Source of the DNA: Roridomyces roridus | Taxonomy: Eukaryota > Basidiomycota > Agaricomycetes > Agaricales > Mycenaceae | Length of the DNA: 64,000 bases | Direction: 5' to 3' | NCBI GenBank assembly: GCA_029378245.1 | Contig: JARKIF010000011.1 | Coordinates: 1,550,001-1,614,000, forward strand | In this document: piece after piece, positions 10,601 to 21,622 of the stretch | Layout of the letters: every line of letters starts with the position of its first letter | Numbering within the stretch: the first letter of the stretch is position 1 | The notes under the pieces: model-generated | Seen by the model: only the letters and a program-made list of their open reading frames with translations | What the model was told of the DNA's origin: nothing | Databases searched by the model: none | Translations under genes and position numbers: made by a program

Positions 10601-12939
10601 TTGACACTCGCTTTGATTCTCGTCCAACTCTTACACCAGGGCCGCGCCGAAGATCTTGAGAAGTTTATCGCCGACGCGATCAAATTTGACTACGCCTTCG
10701 CTCCTCTCATCACACGAAGCACCCCTCACATCTACCTATCCGCCCTTGCATTCACGCCTCACCAATCCATCATCGCGAGGCACCTCGCCGAGCGATTCCC
10801 TCGCAAACTGACTTATAGCGGTTCGCTAGGCGCCGATTGGCCCAGTCTCCAAAAGGTGCTGAGCGGGCACACAGATATCGTCTCATCAATATGGTTCTCG
10901 TCCGACGGCGCTCGTATAGTGAGTGGCTGCGAGGATGGATCACTACGTGTGTGGGATACTCGGACGGGCGAGCGTTCTCTCGAGATTCGTGCATCCGGAG
11001 AGTACATCAAGGATGTCAAATTCACTCCTGACGACTCGCGTATCGTCTCTGCGTCGATGACTGGGATCACAATTTGGAATGCGACGACAGGCGAACCACT
11101 GTTGGAGCTTCCATCCGACAACACCTACACCATGGACGTCTCTGCGGATGGCACGTGGATCGCTGCCGGCACTTATTTCGGGATGATTCGAATTTGGGAC
11201 GCCCGAACGGGAGAATCGGTTGCCAATTGGCAGGGGCACGAAGACATCGTCAACACTATTCATTTCTCCCCCACCTCACCTCGTTTGGCATCCACGTCCG
11301 AAAACAGTACAAGTATTTGGGACTGCACAACTGGTGTACGCCACGTCGGCCCGCTGGAGCATTCTGATCACGTGCATTATGTTCAATTCTCGCCGGACGC
11401 TTCTCAGGTGGTTACGTCTGACCGCAACGGCGTGGTGCGCGTCTGGAATGCCAACACAGGCAAACACATCCCAACCCTGGAGAAATCGTTGGATGGACCC
11501 ATCCTGATCTTCAAATTCTCCCCGGACGGCTCACGGATCGCCGGCGGCGCATTATCTGGCGCAATACATCTGTGGGATACTGCGACTGGGGAAGACATCA
11601 ATGGGCAGTGGGAGGGACATATCCAAAGTGTGACCTCCATTTGTTTCTCGTCGGATGGCGCTCGGTTTGCCTCAGCCGTCTCGACAACGATAGGGATTTG
11701 GGATGCTCAGAGTGGGCTTCAAGGGAGCTCCAAGACGACGCAGAATTTGGGGTACACCGAAGCCTCCGTCTGCTTCGATTTCTCGAGTGATGGCACGCGA
11801 GTGGCGTGTGTGACTGTCGACGGGATGCTGGGTATCAGGAACACCGCAACTGGCACGCTCCTCGCCGGCCCCGTTCTTGTGAAGTCGCCAGATGTGGTCG
11901 CCTTGGTCGAATTCTCTCCCAACGGACGACTCGTCGCTGCTGGATCCTTCGACCGCACAGTTCGTGTGTGGGACGTATCCAAGTTGGTTGAAGTTGCGGT
12001 ACTGCAGCACGCTCACGCAATTTGCGCTGCGCATTTTTCTGATGACGGCACACACATCAGGACACTCACTCGGGGCGGGGAGATTCACCTTTGGGACATA
12101 CACGGAACGGATCCCGGGCCCCAGCCTACTATCATTGAATGGCCGCGCTCCAAGCATGTCCGTTTGAAGTCTGCGAGCCGCTTCTCGCGCAGTGGTGCCG
12201 TCGTTGCTGGGTTCGACGATGGTATGCTAGGGATCTGGGACACTCAAACTGGGGCATTGATAACAGAAATCAACAGCGGTTTTATCGACTGTCTTGACTT
12301 TTCTCCAGACGCCACGCAGCTAGCAGCAGTGTCAACCGGAAGGCTTCACGTATCCATTTGGAACACGCGTACTGGCTGTCTGGTTTCTGAAACCAACATT
12401 GAGCAGGGGATGTGGACTGTGCAGTTCTCCCCAGATGGGCTTTATGTCGCGGTGGGGACCCTGAGAAACGAGGTCCTCCTGTTGAACACCGAGACTATGC
12501 ACATTGTGCCGGGTGCTCTGAAGGGACATACGGCCCATGTGCGCTGCGTGCGATGGTTTCCTGATGGAACTCGGGTCGCCTCCAGTTCTTATGACAAAAC
12601 TATTCGTTTCTGGGATATCCGGCCCTCATTTGAGGTGCGCCTAGTTCCAATTTGTTTCCCTTTTCTTCATCTCTCACTCCTCGAATGCAGAGCAACACCG
12701 CACTCCAAGCCCAGCTGGGAGATTTCCCTACACTTGAGTTGACGGGCGACATGGACGGCTGGGTCCTGAACGAGGCATCCGAGCGAATGTTTTGGGTCCC
12801 TCCTTGGCTCCGCGAGGGTTTATATTTCCCGCGAAACACGCTGGTGATTCGGGACCGGGGAACAACAACGCTGGATCTGAGTCGATTCGTTCGCGGCCTG
12901 GAATGGACTGAATGCAGGGATGCTGCATCCGTAAGGTGA
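7630..12939 (+). CDS. NLR-like protein: C2 - helical - NACHT - WD40
   Basis: Inferred exons: 7630-7654, 7707-7866, 7920-8066, 8119-8308, 8356-8406, 8455-8653, 8879-9031, 9082-10591, 10640-12634, 12691-12939, about 1,560 residues. The first exons form a C2-like domain (NVYVSIHQDG, then CLGTADTDFGSLL). A helical region follows. The NACHT NTPase has Walker A GVAGSGKST (9244-9270) and Walker B IIVILDALDE. About 14 WD40 repeats follow 10850. This is the fungal STAND/NLR-like architecture: the NTPase is thought to be a switch and the WD propeller a ligand sensor, often linked to non-self recognition. The 8407 intron has a GC donor. The 8654-8878 intron contains a MITE. A 1-nt frame break occurs near 10329; unless it is a sequence error or an unusually short intron, the WD40 part is lost. 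Confidence 0.82.
8695..8855. mobile_element. Foldback MITE inside an intron of the NLR-like gene
   Basis: The sequence starting TTGCGCAGAAGCCA at 8695 is repeated in inverted orientation up to 8855 (TGGCTCTGCGCAA). The arms are about 55 bp, imperfect, and share GTGCGCGTCATATGGCT. The insert explains why this intron is about 225 bp while its neighbours are about 50 bp. No clear target duplication was found. Confidence 0.75.
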
Positions 12940-13480
12940 TTGATTATTCTGCTTGTCATTCGTGTGCTCCTCTGTAATATGATGGCCTGATCCCGGATTC
13001 TCACTGATCCAGTGGTACTTACCGCGTTCCATCCATCGACACAGCGTGTACCGCAAGTGTCCAGTCTGTCGCTGGCAAAACGTGCCGGTGGCCTTCGACT
13101 GCGGCTCTTTCCCGGGAGCCAAATGAGTAAGCATTCGTATTCCTACAGGTGGCTGGGCTGTAAAGTAATCGGGAGATGTGTTTCTGTTAACGTTCCGTGC
13201 CAAGAGACCGCTTCCCGGTGGACATGTCACAGTCTGACCCCATCTACAGTGGATGGACAAAGTAATGAAAAGCGGACGAATACTTCTCGGCACATCCACC
13301 CTTTGCCATAGTTATCTGAGTTTCCAGGTTGCACATTACTGGGTCGGCTCAATGAACGATTGTCGATGAATGGGACATCTAATGCTGGCAAATACACTGA
13401 TGGGATCACCGGCAGCAGGCAATCAGTAGTACTCAGCCCAATCAGCCAGCCCGCCGAAATACAGAGTCTAACGACGAACC
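12940..13480. other. Intergenic gap between two convergent genes
   Basis: About 540 bp between the 3' ends of the NLR-like gene and the minus-strand secreted-protein gene. Short open frames exist on both strands but none shows family similarity or supported splice sites. A Cys-containing stretch near 13020-13125 was considered and not accepted. Confidence 0.4.
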
Positions 13481-14616
13481 TCAGAACAGACAGCTGAAAT
13501 CGGGGTCACTCACCACGGGAAGGGCATCTTCGCCCAGCGCAGTCCCAGCGCTGATTTGGCCCGCGTCAGTAACGAAATCGTCCCTGGCCGCAGCCGTATC
13601 GGCGGTGAAAACGAGGGCAGTGCGTGCAGGGGACCACATGAAAGTTGTCGGGATGCTGGCTGAAGTCACGTCAAAAGAAGTCAGAAATATGGCGGAGAGA
13701 AATCCCTGACCGGTTGTTCCGGGGTTGACCCAGTGGGCGGTAACTTCGCCCGTATTGTCGTCTATGGTGTACTGCGGAGTGGAGTTCGTTCATTCCGTCA
13801 TATGAGATAGATGAAGAGGAAGGAGCTCACGATGGTCGTTTCATACATATTGATGTACGGCGGGGCATCAGCTGGCACTACAGATCCAGCAGAATATCAG
13901 TTGGATTGATAGGATGCCGATGAAAAGCGTACTGGATACACCACTAATTATGAGCTTGACCCACGCGCCACGACCAGGGCCGAGGGTCAGCGCTGCGCTC
14001 CATCCTATCCCAGTGAGTCTGTATGCAGGTGATTGCTACTCACATAAATCTCGTCAATGTCTTCCCAAGTGGAGGTTTCCAGTAGCGCACTGCCAACTGA
14101 ATTTCAAATAGCCCGCCTGGTATGGACGGCGTGGTGAAGGTGTACGTTCCGGGGTATATCGAGCGCCGTGCGGGAGTTTGGCTCTGAGTACCCAGTATCG
14201 AGGCCAGCGGAGAACCAGGCATCCGGTAGAACCCTAGGAACGACCCGTTGGTGGCGAATGGCCCGAGTATTCCCGTTTGGCTTCGTTCCTAGAGCGTCAT
14301 CATTCTGCCTGGAGAGATGGATAAGAGACGTACGTGGATTCCGCGGTATCGACGGGGAACACCGTGCCGGAGGGCACGGAACGCGGGGCATCTGGCAATG
14401 AAAATTTAATAAGTAATGGGAGATGGGTGAACTGTGTCATTGGGACGCACGGGATGCAGGGCTGCCGAAGAGTCGTTTGAGGCGTGGGAGCGGTGCGCCG
14501 GATAGGAGACGCTGCGCGTTGGTCTTGTAATTTGGAAGACGGAAGCCGTGGCCGAGAACAGGTGTGATGATAACGAGCGTCGAGGGAACGAACGACAGGA
14601 AGAGCAGAGAGTGCAT
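13481..14616 (-). CDS. Secreted protein of unknown function
   Basis: Six minus-strand exons join in frame: 14616-14451, 14391-14334, 14280-14044, 13997-13942, 13871-13831 and 13771-13481, 282 residues. The N-terminus MHSLLFLSFVPSTLVIITPV is a signal peptide, followed by the basic segment FRLPNYKTNAQRLLSG. The middle has beta-rich, Gly/Pro-containing sequence (GILGPFATNGSFLGF, LTLGPGRGAWVKL). The C-terminal exon includes DDNTGEVTAHWVNPG. This arrangement resembles a family of secreted agaric proteins I have seen without an assigned function. The last intron boundary is uncertain: translation may stop at 13481 as given or use a short terminal intron. Extracellular location is inferred from the signal peptide only. 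Confidence 0.6.
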
Positions 14617-15937
14617 CGAGGAGGGGAAGAAAGGGAGATGAGATAGGGGATATACAGTCCAGGCACGAAGATTTGACGAAGATGAATGATTTCAGCGACA
14701 GGGGTCGGTTGATCCTTTAAGAGGTAGTGCACACCGCGATGAGCCTTCGAAGACTGGCTTGACCACGCCGTCGATGGAAGCTTTCTCCTCCAACCTAGTC
14801 CGTGGAGGGTTATTAGGCCATATCGAGCTACGGCGCGAGGCTCCGTGAGCTCTGTTCGGAACGCTCTTCTGGAATTCCGAGCGTATCGCAGTTGATGTAA
14901 GCACCCAAATCATACCGGGACTGGCATCCATGAGTAACCATGCGTCCTCCTCTCCACTGAGTCCCCCGCTACAGCCCAAATCGCCACCAAGGACTGCGAA
15001 TCTTTCACTCTCGGGGAACGTATGAATTGCCGACGGTGAAAAGCAAAGATTTGGAGAGTTCAAAAGGTGCATTGAAATGGAGATAGTCACCGCAGACATC
15101 GAGGGAGAGGGATTGAGCGCACGACATCATGGGAGCGAAAGAGAAAAATGATGTGACGTTGCCTGCGTGACGCCGTCCACGCATCACGCCACTCCTTGGT
15201 CCGCACCACCACCATCAATCCCAAATGGACTCGCTCACTCTCATCCACGCGCCCTCGACCAGCGCCGCAGAGATACCGAACAAAGCCGAAGCCTAAGCTC
15301 CTCCCGGGCGCACGAAGCCGAGTTCCTGAGTAAGTCGGACGAGGTCACCAAGGAGCGCGATAAGCTACGCAAGGAGGTCGAGAAGCTGAGAGCACTTGCG
15401 ATTCAAAAGGAACTTGTGGAAAAAGTTGGATGGACAGCGTCCGGAGCTACGTGGATGGACTGAGCTGCGTCGGCGGAGAAGGCTACTACAGCGCGCTTGC
15501 GACGAATTCTCTTCTGTGTCGGAAGTTTTCCGTGCGTTCCTCCGCAACTTCCTTCCTTCAACCAGAATAACGGCTCCCACAGTCTCCATGCTAGGTTGGG
15601 CGACAACCCGTCATGTGGCTCAGGTCAAAATTAAAGCGACGAATGCCGAGTGTGGTCGATTGAGCTCGAAACTCGACTGTGAGACTGGCCCGCTCTTGCT
15701 TCACGACTCCCATATGCGCCATTGGTTGAAAACGTGCACCGCAAATCTTTTCGATGAGAACTGCTGCACCTCTGGTCTCAAACCCTCGCCGGTGAGTGAC
15801 CTCCATTGCTACCGAGACGCTCTTTCGCCGCACCCTTCTTGATTCCCTCCCGGAATCTATTATGTTCATGCGCCTTATACTACATCTTTCTCAGCGTCCC
15901 TCGTCTCGAGCTCCTCCCCAACTCTGTTCCATTCAGG
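14617..15937. other. Intergenic region with a coiled-coil coding fragment
   Basis: Between about 15300 and 15430 the plus strand encodes a heptad-like stretch (DEVTKERDKLRKEVEKLRAL) that ends after a frame change near 15420, followed by Arg-rich sequence in another frame. It looks like a broken coiled-coil gene, but no start, end or family could be fixed. The rest shows only short open frames. Confidence 0.3.
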
Positions 15938-17565
15938 ATGCAATCCTTGGACTCGAGCTCAGATACACGCCCGGCAGTAGAGAAGACCGCGAGTGATGAG
16001 GAGAAAGGGTCCGGCTGCATCGTACGTCTGCTGCGCGAGCTCTCCGGAATATTTGATAGCATACGCACAGGACGATTCCGCCTCGCTGAGCGAGGAGCAT
16101 CGCCAGTACATCCTCCAACGGCACGGCACGCTCGACCTCGACCCGATGCCGAGCATGGACCCCCGAGATCCTTATAACTGGCCCGAGTGGAAGGTATATC
16201 TACATTGGGCGCTTCCAGCTAGGGCCTCATATTCGGCAGAAAAAAACCAACCTTGCGCTCGTCGCGTTCCACGCCATGATGGCGACATTCACCTCCGCAG
16301 CAATCCACTCCTCCCTCGTCCCCATCTCGCAAGACCTGCACGTCTCCGTCCAGCGAGCGACGTACCTCATCTCGCTCGTCATCGCCATCCTCGGCTGCGC
16401 CCCGTTCTTCTGGAGGCCCCTTGCAAATCCATATGGTCGGCGGCTAATCTTCCTCCTCTCCCTGCTCTGCAGTCTCGTGGGGAACATTGGATGTGCTAAG
16501 AGCCCGTCGTACGCTACAATGTCGCTTTGTCGCGCCATTACAGGTTTCTTCATCAGTCCTGCAGCGGCTCTGGGAAGTGCGACCGTGACAGAGACATTTT
16601 TCAAGCAGAAGCGCGCGACGTACATGGGGATTTGAACCATCATGGTTACCTGTGGTGTCCCTGTCGCACCATTCATCTTCGGATTTTTTTCAAAGCGGGT
16701 AGACTATCGTTGGATCTACTGGGTGCTGGCTATCGTTAACGGCATGCAATTCATCCTATACTTCTTCTTCGGACCAGAAACACTGTACCTCCGCGATATC
16801 GACGCACCTCCTCCTCCTCGCAACATCTTCACACTCACCTTACATGCCATTGACCCTCGCCCACTACTCCTGCGCGACATTTTGGAGCCACTTACCTACA
16901 TCTTCAAACGCCGCGTCTGCATCCCCTCCATCGCGCACGCCATGGTGTTCCTCTGGGCAAGCCTCTTCCCCACCGTCCTTATCCCGCAAATTTTCCCTAC
17001 CAAATTCCGGTTAGACACCCAACAAATCGGGCTCCGATTCCTCGCCTCCATCCTTGGCAGCCTCATCGGCGAACAAATCGGTGGTTGGATGAGCGACGGG
17101 TGGATGCGCCGGCGTCGCCGGGTCCTCGGCGGGAAAGATCCCGCGGCTGAATATCGTCTCTGGCTAGCCTATCCAGGGTTCGCACTCTCCATCATCGGTG
17201 TGGTGGTGTTCTGCGTGCAGATGGACAAGGCGGGGACCAAATGGAATATAACACCGCTAGTCGGTGTGACCTTGGCTGCTGTGGGCAATCAGCTGTTGAC
17301 GACAGTGCTCATCACGTATGTCGTGGACTGCTATCGTCCTGATGCGGCCTCGGTCGGTGTGTTTATCGCGTTCGTACGTGGGATTTGGGGGTTTATTGGA
17401 CCATTTTGGTGCGTCTTTGACTTTCTCTGGTACAGTTGGTTGAGTATAAACAGGTTGCCAAACTTGGTTGCGGCGACAAGTTTCACGGCCACGGGAGGGA
17501 TCGCTGCAGCGTTCATGATTGTTTTGGTTATGATCCCTGTTGCGTGGCTGCAGGCAGTTGCTTGA
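15938..17565 (+). pseudogene. MFS transporter (DHA1-like) with in-frame TGA
   Basis: Exons 15938-16021, 16071-16193, 16240-17408 and 17454-17565 give 495 codons plus stop. The protein has the N-terminal DPYNWP motif typical of the 12-span drug:H+ antiporter group, the motif-A-like NPYGRRLIF and about 12 hydrophobic segments. At 16633-16635 the codon is TGA where the intact paralogue at 21623-23307 has TGG (TYMGIWTVMVTCG against TYMGI-stop-TIMVTCG). All other frames and splice sites are intact, so the lesion is a single G-to-A change. Unless the stop is read through or miscalled, the protein would end in the fifth or sixth membrane span. Substrate unknown. Confidence 0.8.
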
Positions 17566-17670
17566 CGTGTATGTATGATGAATTGGTGATATTTTCTGTC
17601 TTTAACAACTCCATTTTATCCTGTCGTATATGAGGTGATTACAGCCACAGTGAGTACCAGCATTCCAGGA

Positions 17671-19351
17671 TCATATCTGCCGAGCAACATCCCACTGTGC
17701 TGCCAAGCTCGGCCCAGCCACAGGCTCGGCAACTCCTTCCATTGATTCCACCTTTTTCACCCCAACCATGCTCTCAGCGGGATTGAAGCTGGAATTCTCG
17801 ACCTCGCTACCAATGCCAAGAAGATCCGATTCGGCACCGTGGGTTGATTGGATACTAAAGTCAACAAAGGTCGACAGACAGAGTGACGACGGGACTTGTG
17901 TAGTCTGCTGAGATGTCGGGCGACGAGCTTGCAGGGCGCGGATGAAAGACTGCAAGTAATGGTTTCATTCTTTCATGTCAGTGAAAAGGTCAAAATCACG
18001 GTACCGGGTCCGTTGCTGCGATTATGCTGTAAACGAGGGGGCGTGCCGTGTATACCATGAGACCTTTCATCGAGGTTGTCCGTCAGGTGGCGCCTTTGGC
18101 ACGGGAAATAAATAAATGAACCGAACAGAACTGGTCGCCCACTCTGCGGGTGGTTGAAATCTGAGCTCAAGTCCTGCAGTGGGCGGCCTTACTCACGGGA
18201 ACTCCTTCAGCTTGCTCTTTCAACTGGTAAACCGAGAGTACCGCGCCTAAGATGTTTAGCAAACACGAGACCAATGGATATATTCCTATGGTGGTCAAAT
18301 CAGTTCATGGCCAGCTTGGTACGAGTCGGAGCGGCTTGCCAATGCGCAGGATGATTCCTCGCAGAGTGACAATTGTCCACTGTGTACTGCTCCCCGTCTG
18401 TGACTCTGAATCCACCGAGTGCCTCGCAACTGTGCCGGTGCAGTCGAACTATGTGAATGGATCTAATGTTCAAGAAGGATAGTACGGATGCAAACACAAC
18501 TCACAATGAATGTACGCAGAAACCCAATCACGACAAAGAATACGACCAGCTCTGCCGCCGAAAGAAGGAGCATCCACACCATCTCGGTGGCGATCACCCA
18601 GCGGAGCATCTTATCCTTGTCTTCGTTGTTAAACCAGCATAGATGATGGGCCGTGTCCAGTCTTCCAACGGCATGAGTGATGGGTGGGACGGCGGAATGA
18701 AAGAAAGGATTAACTAACCCGAGGCGCCCAGAGGCGTAGGCGCTGCCGATGCATGCGCCGCTGAGAACAACTGATCCGATGATGTAGTATTTCTCCATCC
18801 TTCTGCCATTCACATTGAACACCAACACCAACCTATGTAACGCTGTTAGCACTGGATAAATATAAATATCCTGGATCATATGGCTGCACACATCAGGTTC
18901 AGGGCGATACAGAAGAAAATTGAGGCAGAGAACAGGACATTGAACTGTAATGGACTGACATCAGTGACTGATAGCAGAGATGTGATCGGCCAACATTGAT
19001 TAAGAATGCCACTAGAGAGCATTGCCAGCCGGGGAATAGGTACAAGGACTCGACTGGCCCCAATATGCTGAAGATGACGCTGAAACGAGTTGGTCAGCAC
19101 GGAGTGTTGATGGGATGAGAATATCATACTGGGACACCAAAGCATACAGCAAAAGTCGAAAGCTGACTCGGTCCAGATGTTTCCGTGCTGAACGGAAGCA
19201 AGCCAGATAGCCACATGCAGCCAGTACGCCCACGCTAATAGCTAACCCAGACATGGTCACACCAAATATGATTGGGACACTGCAAACATTATTCCCTCAA
19301 ATGACAGAGCGCGGCGGTGACTCACTAGAAACTCGGCGGCGGATCCGACAT
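17671..19351 (-). CDS. Fungal GPCR-like seven-transmembrane receptor
   Basis: A multi-exon minus-strand gene. It starts MSDPPPSFY at 19351, then FGVTMSGLAISVGVLAACGY (helix 1) and RKHLDRVSFRLLLYAL (loop and helix 2). Later exons give VIFSILGPVESLYLFPGWQC, FNVLFSASIFFCIALNLM, the segment with VNGRRMEKYYIIGSVV, and WFNNEDKDKMLRWVIATEMV. IYPLVSCLLNILGAVL lies near 18210-18290, and a Ser/Thr-rich cytoplasmic tail ends at 17671. The order of helices and the VNGRRMEKYY motif match a fungal GPCR family (Git3/cAMP-receptor-like in my memory). Introns are about 50 bp. I did not resolve every boundary between 17960 and 18460. It is expected to be a plasma-membrane signalling receptor; ligand unknown. 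Confidence 0.65.
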
Positions 19352-20117
19352 GGTTTCTGTGGACGATGGAAGTGGGTTAAAAGATGAATGAGAGTGCGAC
19401 ATACAATTAACATATCTGCGCAAGTTCTGATCGACAGGGGTCCATCTGGCGCCGCTAACCGTGCCTGGCAGGGCGGTACTGACGAATTTTCGACGAGGTG
19501 ACTAACAACGGAGCAGTTCTTGGCAACAGGAACGTTCCTGCAGGAAGAATGTCTCAACCACGGATTTAGAACGGGACCCTGGCAATCCGCGCGCGCGGGA
19601 GTAGTTGCAAGCCGCGGCGGAGAATTGGCGGAGAACAAGAATTTCGTCGAAACCGCCTCTGCCGAAGCCACGGCCGGGCCTTCTCCCCAGCTGTTCGGTT
19701 CCCAGAGTCCTCTCAAATTCTCTTGTGTCTCCATTTTCGTACAGCTTTGGTTCTGGTCTTGGAAACGGAGTGTGGCAACCGTTATGACGGCGATCACTGC
19801 GCCACAAAGCGGAGAATATTGGAGGGTGTTGGTGACGTACAAGCTATATTCACTCTGACAGTCAACTCCCAGTTTCGTTCCATTCGGTCCAACCATTGCC
19901 GAGTGGAGTCAATTGCATTGCTCGATACTTGATCCCCGTCTGCAGCTACGGTTGACTCCGGCATGCTTGCATAATAATTGTTTTCGCACTTTCTCCGCGG
20001 GCGACATGTCTACCCTGCGCCACAATGTACGTGAAGATTTGCCACGCATCATTCAAGAATCAGTGGATTGCAGATGACATAGTCCCCGCTCCCCCCACTG
20101 TCCCTTGTTCCCCCCCG
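19352..20117. other. Intergenic region between divergent membrane-protein genes
   Basis: About 770 bp lying between the 5' ends of the GPCR-like gene (minus) and the DUF6534 gene (plus). It probably holds both promoters. No TATA box is obvious. A 199-codon minus-strand open frame at 19297-19896 overlaps the receptor start and shows no domain. Confidence 0.35.
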
Positions 20118-21550
20118 ATGTCCACTCCGATCCCAGACAACATCGGCGAGAGGTATGTGTTCAGGTGTAGACATCCGTCACCCCAGCATAATGTATTTGG
20201 CAATGGTAGAACCACCCCCAAAGTAAGTCACAGCTCACTTGATCATGGACCAAGCTTTGACACCGCCAGCTATTCGGAATGTTCTTCAACTACGGCCTGA
20301 TGGGGGCGTTGATTGTTCAAGTCTGTGAGTACCACAGAACACAAGAAGATTGGTTTGCTGAGTTGTGTTCATTTTAGATCAGTACTATTGTGCATTTCCC
20401 AGAGATCCGAAATCCACCATGGCCATCGTCTACACCCTGTGCCTGCTCGAGCTGGTGGAAACGGGCATGATGACTTTCCATGCGTCAGTGGTTAACATTT
20501 CAACCTAGCTTTTTTGAAGCATGACAACCAAACCATAGCTATCGAGTATTTGGTACAGGATATGGGGATCTTGGCGCTCTAAGCGATAATACCTTTGTCT
20601 GGCTACCAGCGGTCATCCTACCCTCTCTCACTGCGGCAATTGTTCAAGCCTTCTATGCACACCGCGTGTTTCGTTCCACGGGCTTTAGAATTCCGGGCGC
20701 GGTCATCGCCGTGGTGGGTTCCCGGTCAACCGCTTCAACCAAAGCCTGCTGCTCATGCTGAAATGCCAGCTGGCTCTACTTCAATTCGGGGCCGGTCTCG
20801 CCTGGGGGGCAACAATCAATTCAAAAGGAAATCAGGCTGACTTTACAAGCGGATCGCCTTCCACAGTGGTCCGTCTCAGTTTTTTTGGTAGATTTGAAAC
20901 TCCGCTGATCGGTTGATAGGTGTGGCTAACCAGTACCGCTGCTGTGAATCTCATCATAGCGGCCTCCAGCGTGTTCCACGTGAGTTCAGACTCCAAACAT
21001 ATGTCTGCCTCTGAGCATTGACCTCGAATAGCTGCGTCGACAAATATCTACGGACGGCAACAAATTGATACTGGGTGTCCGATACGTCGTCGAGACCGGT
21101 TTCCTGGCGGGTGTGTATCCCGTTTTTGCTCCTGGACTTGGTCATTCATTCAGCCACCAGCCATCCTCGCGATATTTCAACTCGTGATGTATTTCGCTTC
21201 CCCATCTCACAAGTATTTCGAAACGGGAGTGTGGACACTCGGGAAGCTGTACTCCAACACCCTGTTGGTGAGTGGGATTTCCCATCGGCGAGATGTTGGA
21301 TTCGATTGATCCCTAGGCACTCCTGAACGCGCGCGCTGTGGCCGTTGGTGGGCGTGATTATGAGGTGCCGCCCCCGGCACCGATATCAAACGCCGCCACG
21401 CTGCAATTCGAGCATGCCGGCGGTAGTAGTGCTAGTTGGCTGACAGGGACAACCGGGGTTACACAGGACTACGAAAGCGCCATTGGCAGACAAGGTGTCG
21501 AGATGAGTGATAAAGCGCAGAATGGTCAGGGAAATGCGGCGGCAGTATGA
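20118..21550 (+). CDS. DUF6534 multi-pass membrane protein
   Basis: Several exons encode LFGMFFNYGLMGALIVQVYQ, FPRDPKSTMAIVYTLCLLEL, a TFVWLPAVILPSLTAAIVQA helix, VWLTSTAAVNLIIAASSVFH and VWTLGKLYSNTLLALLNARA. The last, with GKLYSNTLL just before the final helix end, is the hallmark I use for DUF6534. A hydrophilic tail ends at 21550. The predicted topology is about seven helices, resembling a receptor. The 5' end is uncertain: the ATG at 20118 opens a short exon whose phase does not fit the next clear exon, so a different start or an extra small exon is likely. No biochemical role is established for the family. Confidence 0.6.
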
Positions 21551-21622
21551 AGGGTACATTATATCTACAACTTAATCTTCGAGTTTGGCTGCCCACAATG
21601 GTTGTACCATATTTCCTTTTTA

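Noticed and set aside
13012..13130. A short Cys-containing reading frame following an AG, possibly an extra last exon of the NLR-like gene
   Set aside because: No family resemblance and no consistent link to the preceding exon, which already ends like the family.
14281..14333. A suspected frameshift in the secreted-protein gene
   Set aside because: Using the acceptor GAAG gives a 53-bp intron and a continuous frame.
19297..19896. A 199-codon minus-strand open frame upstream of the GPCR-like gene
   Set aside because: It overlaps the receptor's first exon in another frame and shows no coherent domain.
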